Of a stretch of 64,000 nucleotides of DNA, positions 17,077 through 26,326 are shown piece after piece. How positions within the stretch are numbered: the first letter of the stretch is position 1; the number at the start of each line of letters is the position of its first letter. A model generated the notes under the pieces. That model saw nothing but the letters and a program-made list of their open reading frames with translations, did no database searches and had not been told where the DNA came from. The stretch is from Paracidovorax konjaci (lineage in GTDB: Bacteria; Pseudomonadota; Gammaproteobacteria; Burkholderiales; Burkholderiaceae_C). Made by a program: the position numbers and the translations under genes. Location of the stretch: contig NZ_FOMQ01000006.1 in NCBI RefSeq assembly GCF_900112675.1, positions 186,001 through 250,000 on the forward strand, read 5' to 3'.

Positions 17077-18369
17077 ATGAAACACCTGCTGCGCATGCTC
17101 GAGGCACGGATGGCCGACTCCCCGGTCGGCCTCGCGCTGGAGTTGCCCGGCGGCGAGCGGATCGGCGGGCGGGACGCCCGCGTGGTGCTGCGGTTCCGCG
17201 ATGCGATGGCCCTGGGAGCGCTCGCGCGCGGCAAAGTGGGGGATGTGGCCGCAGCCATCGTGGAGGGCCGCGTGGCCATGGAAGGCCGCGTGCGCGATCT
17301 CATGGCGGCCGGCGGGGCGGTGCTGCGCGGCGACCCGGTGCGCGATGCGGGCGGCTGGTGGCGGCCGCTGTGGCAGCGGGCCCGTTCGCGCGGTCTGCAC
17401 ACGCTGCGCCGCGACGCGCGGCAGATCCAGTTCCATTACGACCTCTCCGACCGCTTCTACTCGCTGTGGCTCGATCCGCGCCGCGTGTATTCGTGCGCGT
17501 ACTACCACCACGCCGGCCTGTCGCTCGCGCAGGCGCAGGAAGCCAAGCTCGACCACATCTGCCGCAAGCTCAGGCTCGCGCCCGGCGACCGCTTCCTCGA
17601 CATCGGCGCGGGCTGGGGCGGGCTGCTGCTCTGGGCCGCCGAGCACTACGGCGTGGATGCCACCGGCATCACGCTGTCGCGCAACCAGCACGCTCATGTG
17701 GAGCGGCTCATCGCGCAGCAGGGGCTGGGGCACCGCGTGCGGGTGCGGCTGTGCGACTACCGCGACCTGCCGCGCACCGAGCGGCAGCCTTTCGACAAGA
17801 TCGCCTCGGTGGGCATGTTCGAGCACGTGGGCCGGGCCCATCTGCCGGCGTATTTCGGGTGCGTGCGGCGCCTGCTGCGGCCCGGCGGCCTGCTGCTCAA
17901 CCACGGCATCACGGCGGGCGGGGTGGACAACGCGCAGCTCGGCGCGGGCATGGGCGACTTCATCGAGAAATACATCTTCCCGGGCGGCGAACTGGTGCAT
18001 GCCAGCGCGGTGCTGCACGACATGGCCGGCGCCGGCCTGGAGATGGTGGACACAGAGAACCTGCGCCCCCATTACGCCCGCACGCTCTGGGCCTGGTCCG
18101 ATGCGCTGGAGGCGCGCCTGCCAGAAGCCGAGGCGATCCTGGCGGAGGAGGCGGGCGCCGAGCGCGGCGCCAAGGCCCTGCGCGCCTACCGTCTCTACCT
18201 GGCCGGCAGCGCCATGGGCTTCGAGCGCGGCTGGATGGCGCTGCACCAGATGCTGGCCGCCCTGCCGGACGGCCGTGTCGGCGCGGGAAGCCTGCCGGGC
18301 GCGCAATCCGACTATCCATTCCAGCGCAGCTACATGTACGCCGGTGCGGGCATGCCGTGCGCGGCCTGA
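17077..18369 (+). CDS. Cyclopropane-fatty-acyl-phospholipid synthase family methyltransferase
   Basis: 430 residues. The N-terminal ~100 residues are the CFA lipid-binding part, beginning the catalytic domain at QFHYDLSDRFYSLWLD. The SAM-binding glycine loop is FLDIGAGWGGLLLWAAEHYG, followed by GITLSRNQ, and SVGMFEHVGRAHLPAYF and FIEKYIFPGGEL are diagnostic of CFA synthases. The enzyme adds a methylene from SAM to unsaturated phospholipid acyl chains at the inner membrane, or belongs to a close CFA-like subgroup. The start at 17077 (MKHLLRML) is supported by family length; the spacing to a clear Shine-Dalgarno is poor. A DUF1840 gene follows 73 bases downstream. Confidence 0.9.
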   Translation: MKHLLRMLEARMADSPVGLALELPGGERIGGRDARVVLRFRDAMALGALARGKVGDVAAAIVEGRVAMEGRVRDLMAAGGAVLRGDPVRDAGGWWRPLWQRARSRGLHTLRRDARQIQFHYDLSDRFYSLWLDPRRVYSCAYYHHAGLSLAQAQEAKLDHICRKLRLAPGDRFLDIGAGWGGLLLWAAEHYGVDATGITLSRNQHAHVERLIAQQGLGHRVRVRLCDYRDLPRTERQPFDKIASVGMFEHVGRAHLPAYFGCVRRLLRPGGLLLNHGITAGGVDNAQLGAGMGDFIEKYIFPGGELVHASAVLHDMAGAGLEMVDTENLRPHYARTLWAWSDALEARLPEAEAILAEEAGAERGAKALRAYRLYLAGSAMGFERGWMALHQMLAALPDGRVGAGSLPGAQSDYPFQRSYMYAGAGMPCAA

Positions 18370-18442
18370 CACCGCGGGCCCGGTGCCATTTTTCTGTGAC
18401 TCCAGCTCTCTACCTTTTTCCCACTCCCTGAACCCTCGATCC

Positions 18443-18769
18443 ATGCTCTACAAATTCAAGTCCCGCGCCACGGCCGACATCATCATGCTGCAGGCCCACG
18501 GCCGCCAGATCCTCCAGGCCATCGGCAAGTCTCCGGACGAGGCGCACGGCATCATCACGCCCGAGCAGATCCCCGCTGCGCTGCAGTCGCTGGAAGCCGC
18601 GATCGCGGCCGACGAGGCCCGCCAGGCGGAGGCCGGCGATGCCCCTGCCGATGAGGACCAGGACGGCCGCGGCGAGCCCGCCGAGGCCGTGCGGCTGCGC
18701 CAGCGCGCGGCGCCCTTCATCGACATGCTGCGCCGCAGCGCCGCCGAGGGCAAGGAAGTCACCTGGTAG
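18443..18769 (+). CDS. DUF1840 domain protein
   Basis: 108 residues. It starts MLYKFKSRATADIIMLQAHG, the typical DUF1840 opening, and ends with RQRAAPFIDMLRRSAAEGKEVTW, the typical closing helix and W. The middle is an acidic low-complexity linker (~60-85). Family function unknown; widespread in Burkholderiales. It may be co-transcribed with the CFA-type gene. It converges with the Bug/TctC gene. Confidence 0.9.
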   Translation: MLYKFKSRATADIIMLQAHGRQILQAIGKSPDEAHGIITPEQIPAALQSLEAAIAADEARQAEAGDAPADEDQDGRGEPAEAVRLRQRAAPFIDMLRRSAAEGKEVTW

Positions 18770-18817
18770 TTCGCGGCGGGGCCGCGATGCGGCCTCTGCG
18801 CTGAACGCGCCTCCGCT

Positions 18818-19903
18818 TCAATCCACCTTGGCGCCCGAGGCCTGGACCACGCGCGACCACTTGGCGTGTTCGGCCTCGATGTGCCGCGCGAACTCGGCCG
18901 GCGTGTTGCCGCCGGGAATCGCGCCCTGCGCGAGCATGCGCTCCTTCACTGCGGGCGAGGCCAGCGCCTTGGCCGTCTCCTGCTGGATGCGTTGCACGAT
19001 GTCGGCCGGCGTGCCCGCGGGCGCGAGCAGGCCGAACCACGAACTCGCTTCATAGCCCTTGAGCGCCGGGCCGCCGGCCTCTTCCACCGTGGGCACGTCC
19101 GGCAGGGCCTGCGAGCGGGTGGCGCTCGTCACCGCCAAGGCCTTGAGCTTGCCCGCCTTGATCTGCGCCATGGACGAGGGCAGGTTGTCGAACATCACGT
19201 CCATGTTGCCGCCCACGAGGTCCAGCAGCGCCGGGCCCGAGCCGCGGTAGGGCATGTGCAGCATGTAGGTGCCGGTCATGCTCTTGAACAGCTCGCCCGC
19301 GAGGTGGATCGACGTGCCGTTGCCGCTCGACGCCATGTTGAGCTGGCCCGGGTGGGCCTTGGCATAGCGGATGAAGTCCTGCACGCTCGCGATGCCCTGC
19401 GTGCGCGCCTTCTCGGCGTTGAGCACCATCACGTTCGGCACCGCGGCCACGAGCGTGATGGGAACGAAATCCTTGATGGGGTCGTACGGCAGTTTGGCGT
19501 AGAGCGCCCGGTTGATGCCGTGCGTGCCCACGGTGCCCATGAGCAGCGTGTACCCGTCGGCCGGCGATTTGGCGACGATCTCCGCGCCGATGTTGCCGCC
19601 TGCGCCCGCGCGGTTGTCCACGATGAACTGCTGGCCGAAAGCCCGGCCGAGTTCCGGCGCCACGGCCCGCGCGAGGATGTCCGTCGTGCCGCCCGGTGCG
19701 AAGGGCACGACGATGCGCACGGGCTTGGACGGCCAGGTGTCGGCGCGTGCGGGCGCATTCCAGGCCACCAGCGCGGCGCCCAGCAGCAGCGCGCTGCCCA
19801 GGGCGATGGCGCGGCGGCGGCGGGCGGGGGCGTGCCGCACGGCGGCAGCGGCGCCGGACCGGCGGGAGGACAGGGCATCGGCAGGCGTCTGCGGGGTCGG
19901 CAT
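18818..19903 (-). CDS. Tripartite tricarboxylate transporter substrate-binding protein (Bug family)
   Basis: 361 residues. A long N-terminal region with RRRR then a hydrophobic core ending APARAD is an export signal. The mature protein is a Bug/TctC receptor: [64 protein letters not shown]-type and a hinge at [15 protein letters not shown]. It binds a small carboxylate in the periplasm. No TctA/TctB membrane genes are near, as is usual for the expanded Bug family of Burkholderiales. AAGGA is nine bases upstream of ATG 19903. It lies in the same direction as the second Bug gene but behind that gene's terminator, so it is likely separate. Confidence 0.93.
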   Translation of the reverse strand: MPTPQTPADALSSRRSGAAAAVRHAPARRRRAIALGSALLLGAALVAWNAPARADTWPSKPVRIVVPFAPGGTTDILARAVAPELGRAFGQQFIVDNRAGAGGNIGAEIVAKSPADGYTLLMGTVGTHGINRALYAKLPYDPIKDFVPITLVAAVPNVMVLNAEKARTQGIASVQDFIRYAKAHPGQLNMASSGNGTSIHLAGELFKSMTGTYMLHMPYRGSGPALLDLVGGNMDVMFDNLPSSMAQIKAGKLKALAVTSATRSQALPDVPTVEEAGGPALKGYEASSWFGLLAPAGTPADIVQRIQQETAKALASPAVKERMLAQGAIPGGNTPAEFARHIEAEHAKWSRVVQASGAKVD

Positions 19904-20063
19904 GGAGAAGGTCCTTTCGGAAGCCGTGGATCGGAGGCCCGGCCCGTGCGTTAGCGCAGGCAGAGGAGCGATGGCTCCGTTGTAGGCGCGTGGGCCGGCG
20001 CGGCGGCAGGTGGATAACCCGCATCGCCGCGGAATGCCCGCAGTGATGCCGCGGGCCCGCCAG

Positions 20064-20097
20064 AAAAAACGCCCCGCGGCGCAAGCCGCGGGGCGTT
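20064..20097 (-). terminator. Intrinsic terminator after the second Bug gene
   Basis: Read leftwards: 12-base perfect arms starting ACGCCCCGCGGC with loop TTGC, then TTTTTT. It is 35 bases after the stop at 20132. Confidence 0.93.
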
Positions 20098-20131
20098 CTC
20101 GTGGACTGGAGGGGAGCGAAGCCTGCGCGTA

Positions 20132-21124
20132 TCAGTCGGCGTAGGTGCCCGCGGCCTTGATGATCGGGCCCCACTTGTCGATCTCGGCCTGCACGAACTT
20201 CTTGTGCTCGGCGGGCTCGACGCGCTGGTCGGCGGCCACGACGGCGCCCAGGCCTTCCTGCTTCTTGATGAAGTCGGGGTCCTTCAGGGCGGCCTTGAGG
20301 GCGTCGTTGAGCTTCTTCACCACCTCGGCGGGCGTGCCCTTGGGCGCGTAGAGGCCGTGCCAGATCGTGACCTGGAAGTCCTTCACGCCGGACTCGGCCA
20401 GCGTGGGCAGGTCTTTCAGCGAGGGCGTGCTCAGGCGCTTGGCCGTGGTGACGGCATACGACTTGACCTTCTTGGCCTCGATCTGCGAGGTGGTGTTGGT
20501 GGTCTGGTCGCACAGCAGGTCGATCTGGCCGCCGATCAGGTCGGTGATGGCCGGTGCCGTGCCCTTGTACGCGACGGTGGTCATCTCGACCTTGACCGCG
20601 CTCTGGTAGAGCAGGCCGCACAGGTGCGAGGCCGCGCCCAGGCCCGCGTGGCCGAGGTTGATCTTGCCCTTGTTCTGCTCGATCCAGGTCGCGAGTTCCT
20701 TGTAGTTGTTGGCCGGCAGCGAGGGGCGGCCGATGAGCGTCATGGGCACGTCGTTCACGACGCCCAGGTACTCGAAGTCGTTGGGCACGCTGAAGGGCAG
20801 CTTGCGGTAGAGCGCCGGCATCGTCGCCATGGCGATGTGGTTGAGCAGCAGCGTGTAGCCGTCGGGTGCGGCGCGGGCCACCTTGGCGGTGCCGATGCTG
20901 CTGCCGGCGCCGGCAGCGTTGTCGATCACCACGCTCACGCCGCCCAGCGGCTTGCGCATGGCTTCGGCCAGATCGCGGGCCACGCGGTCGGTGGGGCCGC
21001 CGGCCGCGAAGGGCACGACGATGGTCACCGTCTTGTCCTTGGAGGGGAAGGCCTGCTGGGCCTGGGCACCGAACACGGCGGCTGCGGCAGCAGCCAGCAG
21101 CGCGGTCTTGACTATGGTTTTCAT
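20132..21124 (-). CDS. Tripartite tricarboxylate transporter substrate-binding protein (Bug family)
   Basis: 330 residues. Short clean signal peptide MKTIVKTALLAAAAAAVFGAQA. Mature domain: FPSKDKTVTIVVPFAAGGPTD, VSVVIDNAAGAGSSIGTAKV, DGYTLLLNHIAMAT, and IWHGLYAPKGTPAEVVKKL near the C-terminus. A periplasmic carboxylate receptor only distantly similar to its neighbour at 18818, so the pair is not a recent duplication. AAGGA precedes ATG 21124 by five bases. A strong intrinsic terminator follows. Ligand unknown. Confidence 0.93.
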   Translation of the reverse strand: MKTIVKTALLAAAAAAVFGAQAQQAFPSKDKTVTIVVPFAAGGPTDRVARDLAEAMRKPLGGVSVVIDNAAGAGSSIGTAKVARAAPDGYTLLLNHIAMATMPALYRKLPFSVPNDFEYLGVVNDVPMTLIGRPSLPANNYKELATWIEQNKGKINLGHAGLGAASHLCGLLYQSAVKVEMTTVAYKGTAPAITDLIGGQIDLLCDQTTNTTSQIEAKKVKSYAVTTAKRLSTPSLKDLPTLAESGVKDFQVTIWHGLYAPKGTPAEVVKKLNDALKAALKDPDFIKKQEGLGAVVAADQRVEPAEHKKFVQAEIDKWGPIIKAAGTYAD

Positions 21125-21225
21125 GGCGATCCTTGACTTGAAGACGCGCCATGATAGTCACGGCCTTTCGGTGTCACATCAAGGTAATCACTGAGGCTGC
21201 GGATCCCAGGGTTTTAAGCTTTTTG

Positions 21226-21269
21226 GCACGGATGCCGCCGTATCCATTGGCTTTGTTGCTATCAAAAAG
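21226..21269 (-). repeat. Family-1 dispersed repeat, copy B
   Basis: Read leftwards: TTTTTGATAGCAAC, then CCAATGGATACGGCGGCAT, the shared tail. It lies in the 185-base gap between the Bug gene and the PaaK-like gene. The hairpin half is degenerate here. Confidence 0.75.
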
Positions 21270-21309
21270 TGAGTGTAAGCTCCGTGCAATGCCACCGTGG
21301 CAGGGGCCG

Positions 21310-22557
21310 TCAACGGTAACTGCGGGCGTCCTCGATCACGCGGCCATCGTTGGGCAGGGCCCCCGGCGCGAGCATCTCGATGTCGGCGCGCAGCTTGGTC
21401 ACCTCGCGCACCGCGGCGGCCAGCCGGTCGGCCAGGCCGCCCGCGGTCTCGGTGGTCTCCACGCGCAGCACGAGCGTGTCGTTGGCCATCTCCCCGCCCA
21501 CCACCAGGCGCGCGCGCGCCACCTGCGGAAAGCGCCGCGCCACCTCGGCCACCTGGCCCGGGTGCACGAACATGCCGCGCACCTTGGTGGTCTGGTCGGC
21601 ACGGCCCAGCCAGCCGCGGATGCGCCGGTTGGTGCGGCCCGTGGGGCAGGGGCCGGGCAGCACGGCGGAGAGGTCGCCGGTGCCGAAGCGCACCAGCGGG
21701 TAGTCGGGGTTGAGGGTGGTCACCACCACCTCGCCGACCTCGCCGTCGGGCACGGGGTCGCCGGTGCCGGGGCGCACGATCTCCACGATCACGTCCTCGC
21801 CGAGCACGAGGCCCTCGCGCGCGGCGGTCTCGTAGGCGATCAGGCCCAGGTCGGCCGTGGCATAGCACTGGAAGGCCGCCACGCCGCGCCCGGCGAACCA
21901 GTCGCGCAGCGACGGCGGCAGCGCCTCGCCCGACACCAGCGCCTTGGACAGGTGCGGCAGCGCGATGCCCATCTCGGCCGCCTTCTCCAGCAGGATGCGC
22001 AGGAAGCTCGGCGTGCCGATGTAGCCCGCCGGCCGCAGCTCGGCCATGGCCTGCACCTGCTGCTCGGTCTGGCCCGTGCCGCCCGCGAACACGGTGCAGC
22101 CCACGGCCTGCGCGCCGCCTTCCATCATGGCGCCCGCGGGCACGAAGTGGTAGCTGAAGCAGTTGTGCGCCAGCTCGCCCGGCCGGAACCCGGCCGCATG
22201 GATCGCACGTGCCATGCGCCAGTAGTCCGCCCGCCGGCCCTCGGGCTCGTAGAGCGTGCCCGGGCTCGCGAAGACGCGCGGCATGGCCGCCCCGAAGCGC
22301 AGCGCGCTGAACCCGCCAAACGGATCCGCAGCGCGCCCGGCCTGCTGCCGCTCCAGCAATTCGTGCTTGCGCGTGACGGGCAGGGTGGCGAGCGCGGCGC
22401 GGCTGGCGATCGCCTGCGGATCCACCTGCGCGAGGATGTCCCCGAAAGCCGCCGTCGCCGACCGCGCATGCGCGATCTGCGCGGGCAGCGCCGCCATCAG
22501 CGCGGCCTCGCGCTCCTCGGGCGAACGGGTTTCGAGGGCGTCGTAGGAATCCATCAT
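21310..22557 (-). CDS. Phenylacetate-CoA ligase-like AMP-binding protein
   Basis: 415 residues, adenylate-forming enzyme of the PaaK group. DALETRSPEEREAALMAALP is a PaaK-like start; CFSYHFVPAGAMMEGGAQAVGCTVF, GGTGQTEQQV, YIGTPSFLRILLEKA and VSGEALPPSLRDWF follow, then the adenylate site near CYATADLGLIAYE and GWLGRADQTTKVRGMFVHPGQVAEV. It would activate a carboxylic acid with CoA and ATP. Last gene of the leftward liv cluster. ATG 22557 is chosen since GAAGG lies seven bases upstream; 22563 and 22587 are alternatives. The GTP/ATP-site loop differs somewhat from PaaK, so the acid is not assigned. Confidence 0.85.
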   Translation of the reverse strand: MMDSYDALETRSPEEREAALMAALPAQIAHARSATAAFGDILAQVDPQAIASRAALATLPVTRKHELLERQQAGRAADPFGGFSALRFGAAMPRVFASPGTLYEPEGRRADYWRMARAIHAAGFRPGELAHNCFSYHFVPAGAMMEGGAQAVGCTVFAGGTGQTEQQVQAMAELRPAGYIGTPSFLRILLEKAAEMGIALPHLSKALVSGEALPPSLRDWFAGRGVAAFQCYATADLGLIAYETAAREGLVLGEDVIVEIVRPGTGDPVPDGEVGEVVVTTLNPDYPLVRFGTGDLSAVLPGPCPTGRTNRRIRGWLGRADQTTKVRGMFVHPGQVAEVARRFPQVARARLVVGGEMANDTLVLRVETTETAGGLADRLAAAVREVTKLRADIEMLAPGALPNDGRVIEDARSYR

Positions 22558-22656
22558 GCTCATGCCTTCATCCATGCGGTTGTGCAATCAATCGTCATAC
22601 GCTGCGGCTGCACAGGCCGGCGTGCTGTCCCGCTGCGCACCTTGCGCGCGACCCCG

Positions 22657-22811
22657 GAAACCGCCATGGCGCCACCCGTCGAATGGCCGCGGAGCAGGCC
22701 AGGCCAGCAGACGCCGTGGAACGGGCTTCGCCAGGCCACCGGCGGCGTCCCCCTGCCCGCCGTACGCAGTACGGCGAGAGCGGGGGGAAGCGGCGCAGCC
22801 GCTCAGGGGGG
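22657..22811 (-). repeat. Family-2 dispersed repeat, copy 1 (after livF)
   Basis: A GC-rich unit starting immediately 3' of the livF stop. In gene direction it opens with CCCCCTGAGCGGCTGCGCCGC and runs through a palindromic core; the distal ~100 bases (ATGGCCGCGGAGCAGGCCA, ACGCCGTGGAAC) match 27437-27567 closely. Other copies: 23753-23842 and 54984-55060. Probable structured 3' element. Confidence 0.8.
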
Positions 22812-22822
22812 TGACCTCCATA

Positions 22823-23647
22823 TCAGGCCAGCCAGCGCTTGCGCCGCTTGTAGCTCTTGGCGTCCTTGAAGCTCTTGCGCTCCCCGCCGCCCATGCCGAG
22901 GTAGAACTCCTTCACGTCCTCGTTGCTGGCGAGGTCGCTGGCGGCGCCGTCCATCACGACGCGGCCGTTCTCCAGGATGTAGCCGTAGTCGGCATATTTC
23001 AGCGCCATGTGCGTGTTCTGCTCGGCCAGCAGGAAGGTGACCTTTTCGCGGGCGTTCAGGTCGCGCACGATGTGGAAGACCTCCTCCACGATCTGCGGCG
23101 CGAGGCCCATGGAGGGTTCGTCCAGCAGCACCATGCGCGGGTTGGCCATCAGCGCGCGGCCGATGGCGCACATCTGCTGCTCGCCGCCCGAGGTGTAGGC
23201 GGCCTGGCTCGTGCGCCGCGTCTTCAGCCGCGGGAAGTAGGCATACACCTTCTCCAGGTTGGCCGCCACCTCGCCGCGGTCGCGCCGCGTGTAGGCGCCG
23301 GTGAGCAGGTTCTCCTCGATGGTGAGGTGAGCGAAACAGTGGCGGCCCTCCATCACCTGCACCACGCCGCGGTCCACGAGCGCGGCGGGCGAGAGCCGCT
23401 CGATGCGCTCGCCGCGCAGCTCGATGCTGCCCTTGGTGACCTCGCCGCGCTCGCCCGCGAGCAGGTTGGAGACGGCGCGCAGCGTGGTGGTCTTGCCCGC
23501 GCCGTTGCCGCCCAGCAGCGCCACGACCGCGCCTTCGGGCACCGAGAGCGACACGCCCTTGAGCACCAGGATCACGTGGTGGTAGATCACCTCGATGCCG
23601 TTGACGACGAGCAGCGGTTCACTGGCGGATGGCGGGGCTGTGGTCAT
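22823..23647 (-). CDS. livF: Branched-chain-type ABC transporter ATP-binding protein LivF
   Basis: 274 residues. Walker A GGNGAGKTT, Walker B VLLDEPSMGL and H-loop LLAEQNTHMAL are intact. The ABC signature reads YTSGGEQQM rather than LSGGQQ, a variant normal for LivF proteins. GVSLSVPEGAVVALLGGNG and APQIVEEVFHIV mark the LivF rather than LivG branch. A basic 30-residue tail (KSYKRRKRW) extends beyond usual LivF. It powers the HAAT-type importer with LivG. ATG 23647 is chosen for the GGAG six bases upstream; 23665 is possible. Confidence 0.95.
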   Translation of the reverse strand: MTTAPPSASEPLLVVNGIEVIYHHVILVLKGVSLSVPEGAVVALLGGNGAGKTTTLRAVSNLLAGERGEVTKGSIELRGERIERLSPAALVDRGVVQVMEGRHCFAHLTIEENLLTGAYTRRDRGEVAANLEKVYAYFPRLKTRRTSQAAYTSGGEQQMCAIGRALMANPRMVLLDEPSMGLAPQIVEEVFHIVRDLNAREKVTFLLAEQNTHMALKYADYGYILENGRVVMDGAASDLASNEDVKEFYLGMGGGERKSFKDAKSYKRRKRWLA

Positions 23648-23752
23648 GGCTGGCTCCATGGGCATGGTGTGAATTGGCTGTGCGCTCCGAGGCGTGGCGC
23701 ATAGTGGAGTGCGGCGCTGCCTCGGGCATGGGGTACGAGGGACACCGAGGAA

Positions 23753-23842
23753 GGGCCGCCCCGCACCGAGGGTGTCGTCCCCCTTCCCGGAACGCGCAGC
23801 GGGCCGAGAGAAGGGGGAAGCGGCGCGGCCGCTCAGGGGGTA
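23753..23842 (-). repeat. Family-2 dispersed repeat, copy 2 (after binding-protein gene)
   Basis: Starts at the stop of the binding-protein gene. In gene direction CCCCCTGAGCGGCCGCGCCGC, then CCCCCTTCTC paired with GGGAAGGGGG. Shares the proximal half with copy 1 but the distal half diverges. Confidence 0.75.
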
Positions 23843-23843
23843 G

Positions 23844-25166
23844 TTACCCGCAGCTTCTCGGCTTGATGTTCTTGTCCTTGGCGTACTTGGCCGCGTACTC
23901 CTTGACCAGCGGATCGATGTGGGTCTTGTCGGCCTGGTACCAGTCGGGCTGGATGTTCCACTTCGCCCCGTCCCACTGCACGATGCGCGCCCAGTCGGTG
24001 CCCATGTGGTTCTGGCACGAGGTCTTCACCGGGCGCATCACTTCGCCGAAACCCAGCGCCTTGAGCTTGTCGGCCGTGAGGTCGAGGTTCTCGAAGCCCC
24101 AGCGGATCTGCTCGGGCGTGAGCACCTTGCCCTTGCCGTACTTCTCCTGCGCGGCGCGGATGGCCTCCACCTGCAGCATCGAGATCATCATCCCGCGCGT
24201 GTGCGCCAGCGTGCCGACACCGGTGGGCGCGCCCGTGCCCTGGCCCTTGTCGTAGACGAACTTCTTCAGGTCGTCGTGCACCTTGTCCTTCGCGGCGCTG
24301 TTGTGGATGGTGATCGCGTTGTAGCCCTTGGCGCCCGCGCCGATGTCCTTCACGTCGTGGTCGGAGCCGGCCCACCAGATGCCGTAGATCTTCTCGCGCG
24401 GGTAGCCGCTCGCCTGCGCCTCGCGGATGCCGGCGGGCGTCATCACGCCGGCCGACCAGAACAGGACGTAGTCGGGCCTTTGCTGGCGGATCTGCAGCCA
24501 GGTGGATTTCTGCTCCACGCCGGGCGGCGTGACGGGGAAGGTGCTGAGCGTGAAGCCGTCGGCCTCGGCGCGCTTTTGCAGCAGCGGGATGGGCTCCTTG
24601 CCGTAGGGGCTGTCGTGGTAGACGAGGGCGATCTTCTTGCCTTTCAGGCTGCCCTTTTCCTTCTTGGCGATGTCCTGCAGCATCACGTCGGCGGCGGTCC
24701 AGTAGGTACCCAGCAGCGGGAAGTTCCACTCGAACACCGTGCCGTCGGCCGATTGCGACAGGCCGTAGCCGGGGGTCTCGACCACGATCTTGTCCGCGAT
24801 GGCCTTGTCGGTGACGGCGAAGGTGATGCCGGTGGACTGCGTGTCGAAGCCGGCCGCGCCGCCGCCCTTGCCCTTCAGGCGCTCGTAGCACTCCACGCCC
24901 TTGGCGGCGTCGTAGGCGGTCTCGCATTCCTCGAAGGCGAGCTTGACGCCGTTCACGCCGCCGTCGCGCGCGTTCACGAGCTTGAGGTAGTCCTGCTTGC
25001 CATCCGCCCACGGAATGCCGAGCGGCGCGAACTGGCCCGTGCGGTAGACGAGCAGCGGCACGAACTGCTCGCCCGCGCCTTGCGCCTGGGCCAGCGGCGC
25101 GGTGGCGAGCGCCGAGAGGCCGGTCGCGATGGCGGCGGCGATCAATGCGATCTTCCTGGGTTGCAT
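23844..25166 (-). CDS. Branched-chain-type ABC transporter substrate-binding protein
   Basis: 440 residues. Signal peptide MQPRKIALIAAAIATGLSAL ending AQAQ; periplasmic. The body belongs to the larger HAAT binding proteins associated with acyl-CoA ligase clusters: VPLLVYRTGQFAPLGIPWADG, DGGVNGVKLAFEECETAYDA, ALVYHDSPYGKEPIPLLQ and YGIWWAGSDHDVKDIG. Cys residues at FEECETAYDAAKGVECYE and near the end (SCQN, RSCG) may form disulphides. AGGAG lies seven bases before ATG 25166. It sits between livM and livF, inside the operon, and should supply the ligand to LivHM. Confidence 0.92.
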   Translation of the reverse strand: MQPRKIALIAAAIATGLSALATAPLAQAQGAGEQFVPLLVYRTGQFAPLGIPWADGKQDYLKLVNARDGGVNGVKLAFEECETAYDAAKGVECYERLKGKGGGAAGFDTQSTGITFAVTDKAIADKIVVETPGYGLSQSADGTVFEWNFPLLGTYWTAADVMLQDIAKKEKGSLKGKKIALVYHDSPYGKEPIPLLQKRAEADGFTLSTFPVTPPGVEQKSTWLQIRQQRPDYVLFWSAGVMTPAGIREAQASGYPREKIYGIWWAGSDHDVKDIGAGAKGYNAITIHNSAAKDKVHDDLKKFVYDKGQGTGAPTGVGTLAHTRGMMISMLQVEAIRAAQEKYGKGKVLTPEQIRWGFENLDLTADKLKALGFGEVMRPVKTSCQNHMGTDWARIVQWDGAKWNIQPDWYQADKTHIDPLVKEYAAKYAKDKNIKPRSCG

Positions 25167-25239
25167 GGCATGTCTCCTTGGGTGATGGGGCACTCGGGTG
25201 GTGCGTTGGGGGAACGGGTGGGTCGGGGCGCGCAGGGCG

Positions 25240-26304
25240 TCAGTGCGGGAACGGCCAGATGCGCAGCTTCTGCCGCGCGGTGGACCACAGCCGCGCGAGG
25301 CCGTGCGGCTCCACGATGAGGAAGAACACGATCAGCGCGCCGAAGATCATGTGCTCCAGGTGCGTGGCGGTGCCGGTCGAGATCGGCAGCCCCAGCCAGT
25401 GCGGCACGTAGTTGAGCAGCAGCGGCAGCAGCACGATAAAGGCCGCGCCGAACAGGCTGCCCGCGATGGAGCCGAGCCCGCCGATGATGATCATGAAGAG
25501 CAGTTGGAACGAGCGGTCGATGCCGAAGGCCGCGGGCTCCCACGAGCCCAGGTGCACGAAGCCCCAGAGCCCGCCCGCCACGCCCACGATGAAGCTGCTC
25601 ACCGCGAACGCGCTGAGCTTGGCGTACACCGGGCGGATGCCGATCACCGCGGCGGCCACGTCCATGTCGCGCATGGCCATCCACTCGCGGCCCACCGCGC
25701 CGCGCACGAGGTTTTTGGCCAGCAGCGCGAACACCGCGACGAACGCCAGGCACAGCAGGTATTTCTGCACGGGCGTGTCGATGCCGTAGCCCAGGATCTG
25801 CAGCGGGCCCACGCTCACCGAGCCCGACGACGAATCGTTGGTGACCCACTTCACGCGGTTGGTGAACCAGTCGGTGAAGAACTGCGCGGCCAGCGTGGCG
25901 ACGGCCAGGTACAGGCCCCGGATGCGCAGGCTCGGGATGCCGAAGAGCACGCCGAACACGGTGGCGCAGAGCCCGCCGCCCAGCAGCGCGAGCAGCAGCG
26001 GCATGCCCTCGATGCGCACCTGCAGGTTGTAGGCCGCGTAGGCGCCCACGGCCATGAAGGCGCCGGTGCCCAGCGAGATCTGCCCGCAGTAGCCCACCAG
26101 GATGTTGAGCCCGATCGCCGCGAGCGACAGGATCAGGAACGGCACCGCGATGGCGCGGAAGAAATAGTCGCTGCCCAGCAGCGGCACGCCGACGAAGGCG
26201 AAGGCCAGCAGCAGCAGCAGCGCCCAGCGGTCCTGCGCGACGGGAAACAGCGCCAGGTCGGCCTGGTAGCTGGTCTTGAACTGGCCGTTCTCACGGTAGA
26301 ACAT
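25240..26304 (-). CDS. livM: Branched-chain-type ABC transporter permease LivM
   Basis: 354 residues with about nine hydrophobic segments. The LivM fingerprint is clear: LNILVGYCGQISLGTGAFMAVGAYAA, FGIPSLRIRGLYLAVATLA, GREWMAMRDMDVAAAVIG (the EAA-like cytoplasmic loop) and IIIGGLGSIAGSLFGAAF. Inner-membrane subunit pairing with LivH. AAGGAG lies nine bases before the ATG. Upstream, instead of the tight coupling usual for livH-livM, there are 150 bases with an inserted structured segment (26327-26476). Confidence 0.95.
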   Translation of the reverse strand: MFYRENGQFKTSYQADLALFPVAQDRWALLLLLAFAFVGVPLLGSDYFFRAIAVPFLILSLAAIGLNILVGYCGQISLGTGAFMAVGAYAAYNLQVRIEGMPLLLALLGGGLCATVFGVLFGIPSLRIRGLYLAVATLAAQFFTDWFTNRVKWVTNDSSSGSVSVGPLQILGYGIDTPVQKYLLCLAFVAVFALLAKNLVRGAVGREWMAMRDMDVAAAVIGIRPVYAKLSAFAVSSFIVGVAGGLWGFVHLGSWEPAAFGIDRSFQLLFMIIIGGLGSIAGSLFGAAFIVLLPLLLNYVPHWLGLPISTGTATHLEHMIFGALIVFFLIVEPHGLARLWSTARQKLRIWPFPH

Positions 26305-26326
26305 GGTGCTTGGCTCCTTCTACCGG

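Noticed and set aside
21188-21868. Leftward frame ending beyond the PaaK-like gene
   Set aside because: Out of frame with the ligase motifs; it only appears open because family-1 repeat copy B contains no stop in this frame.
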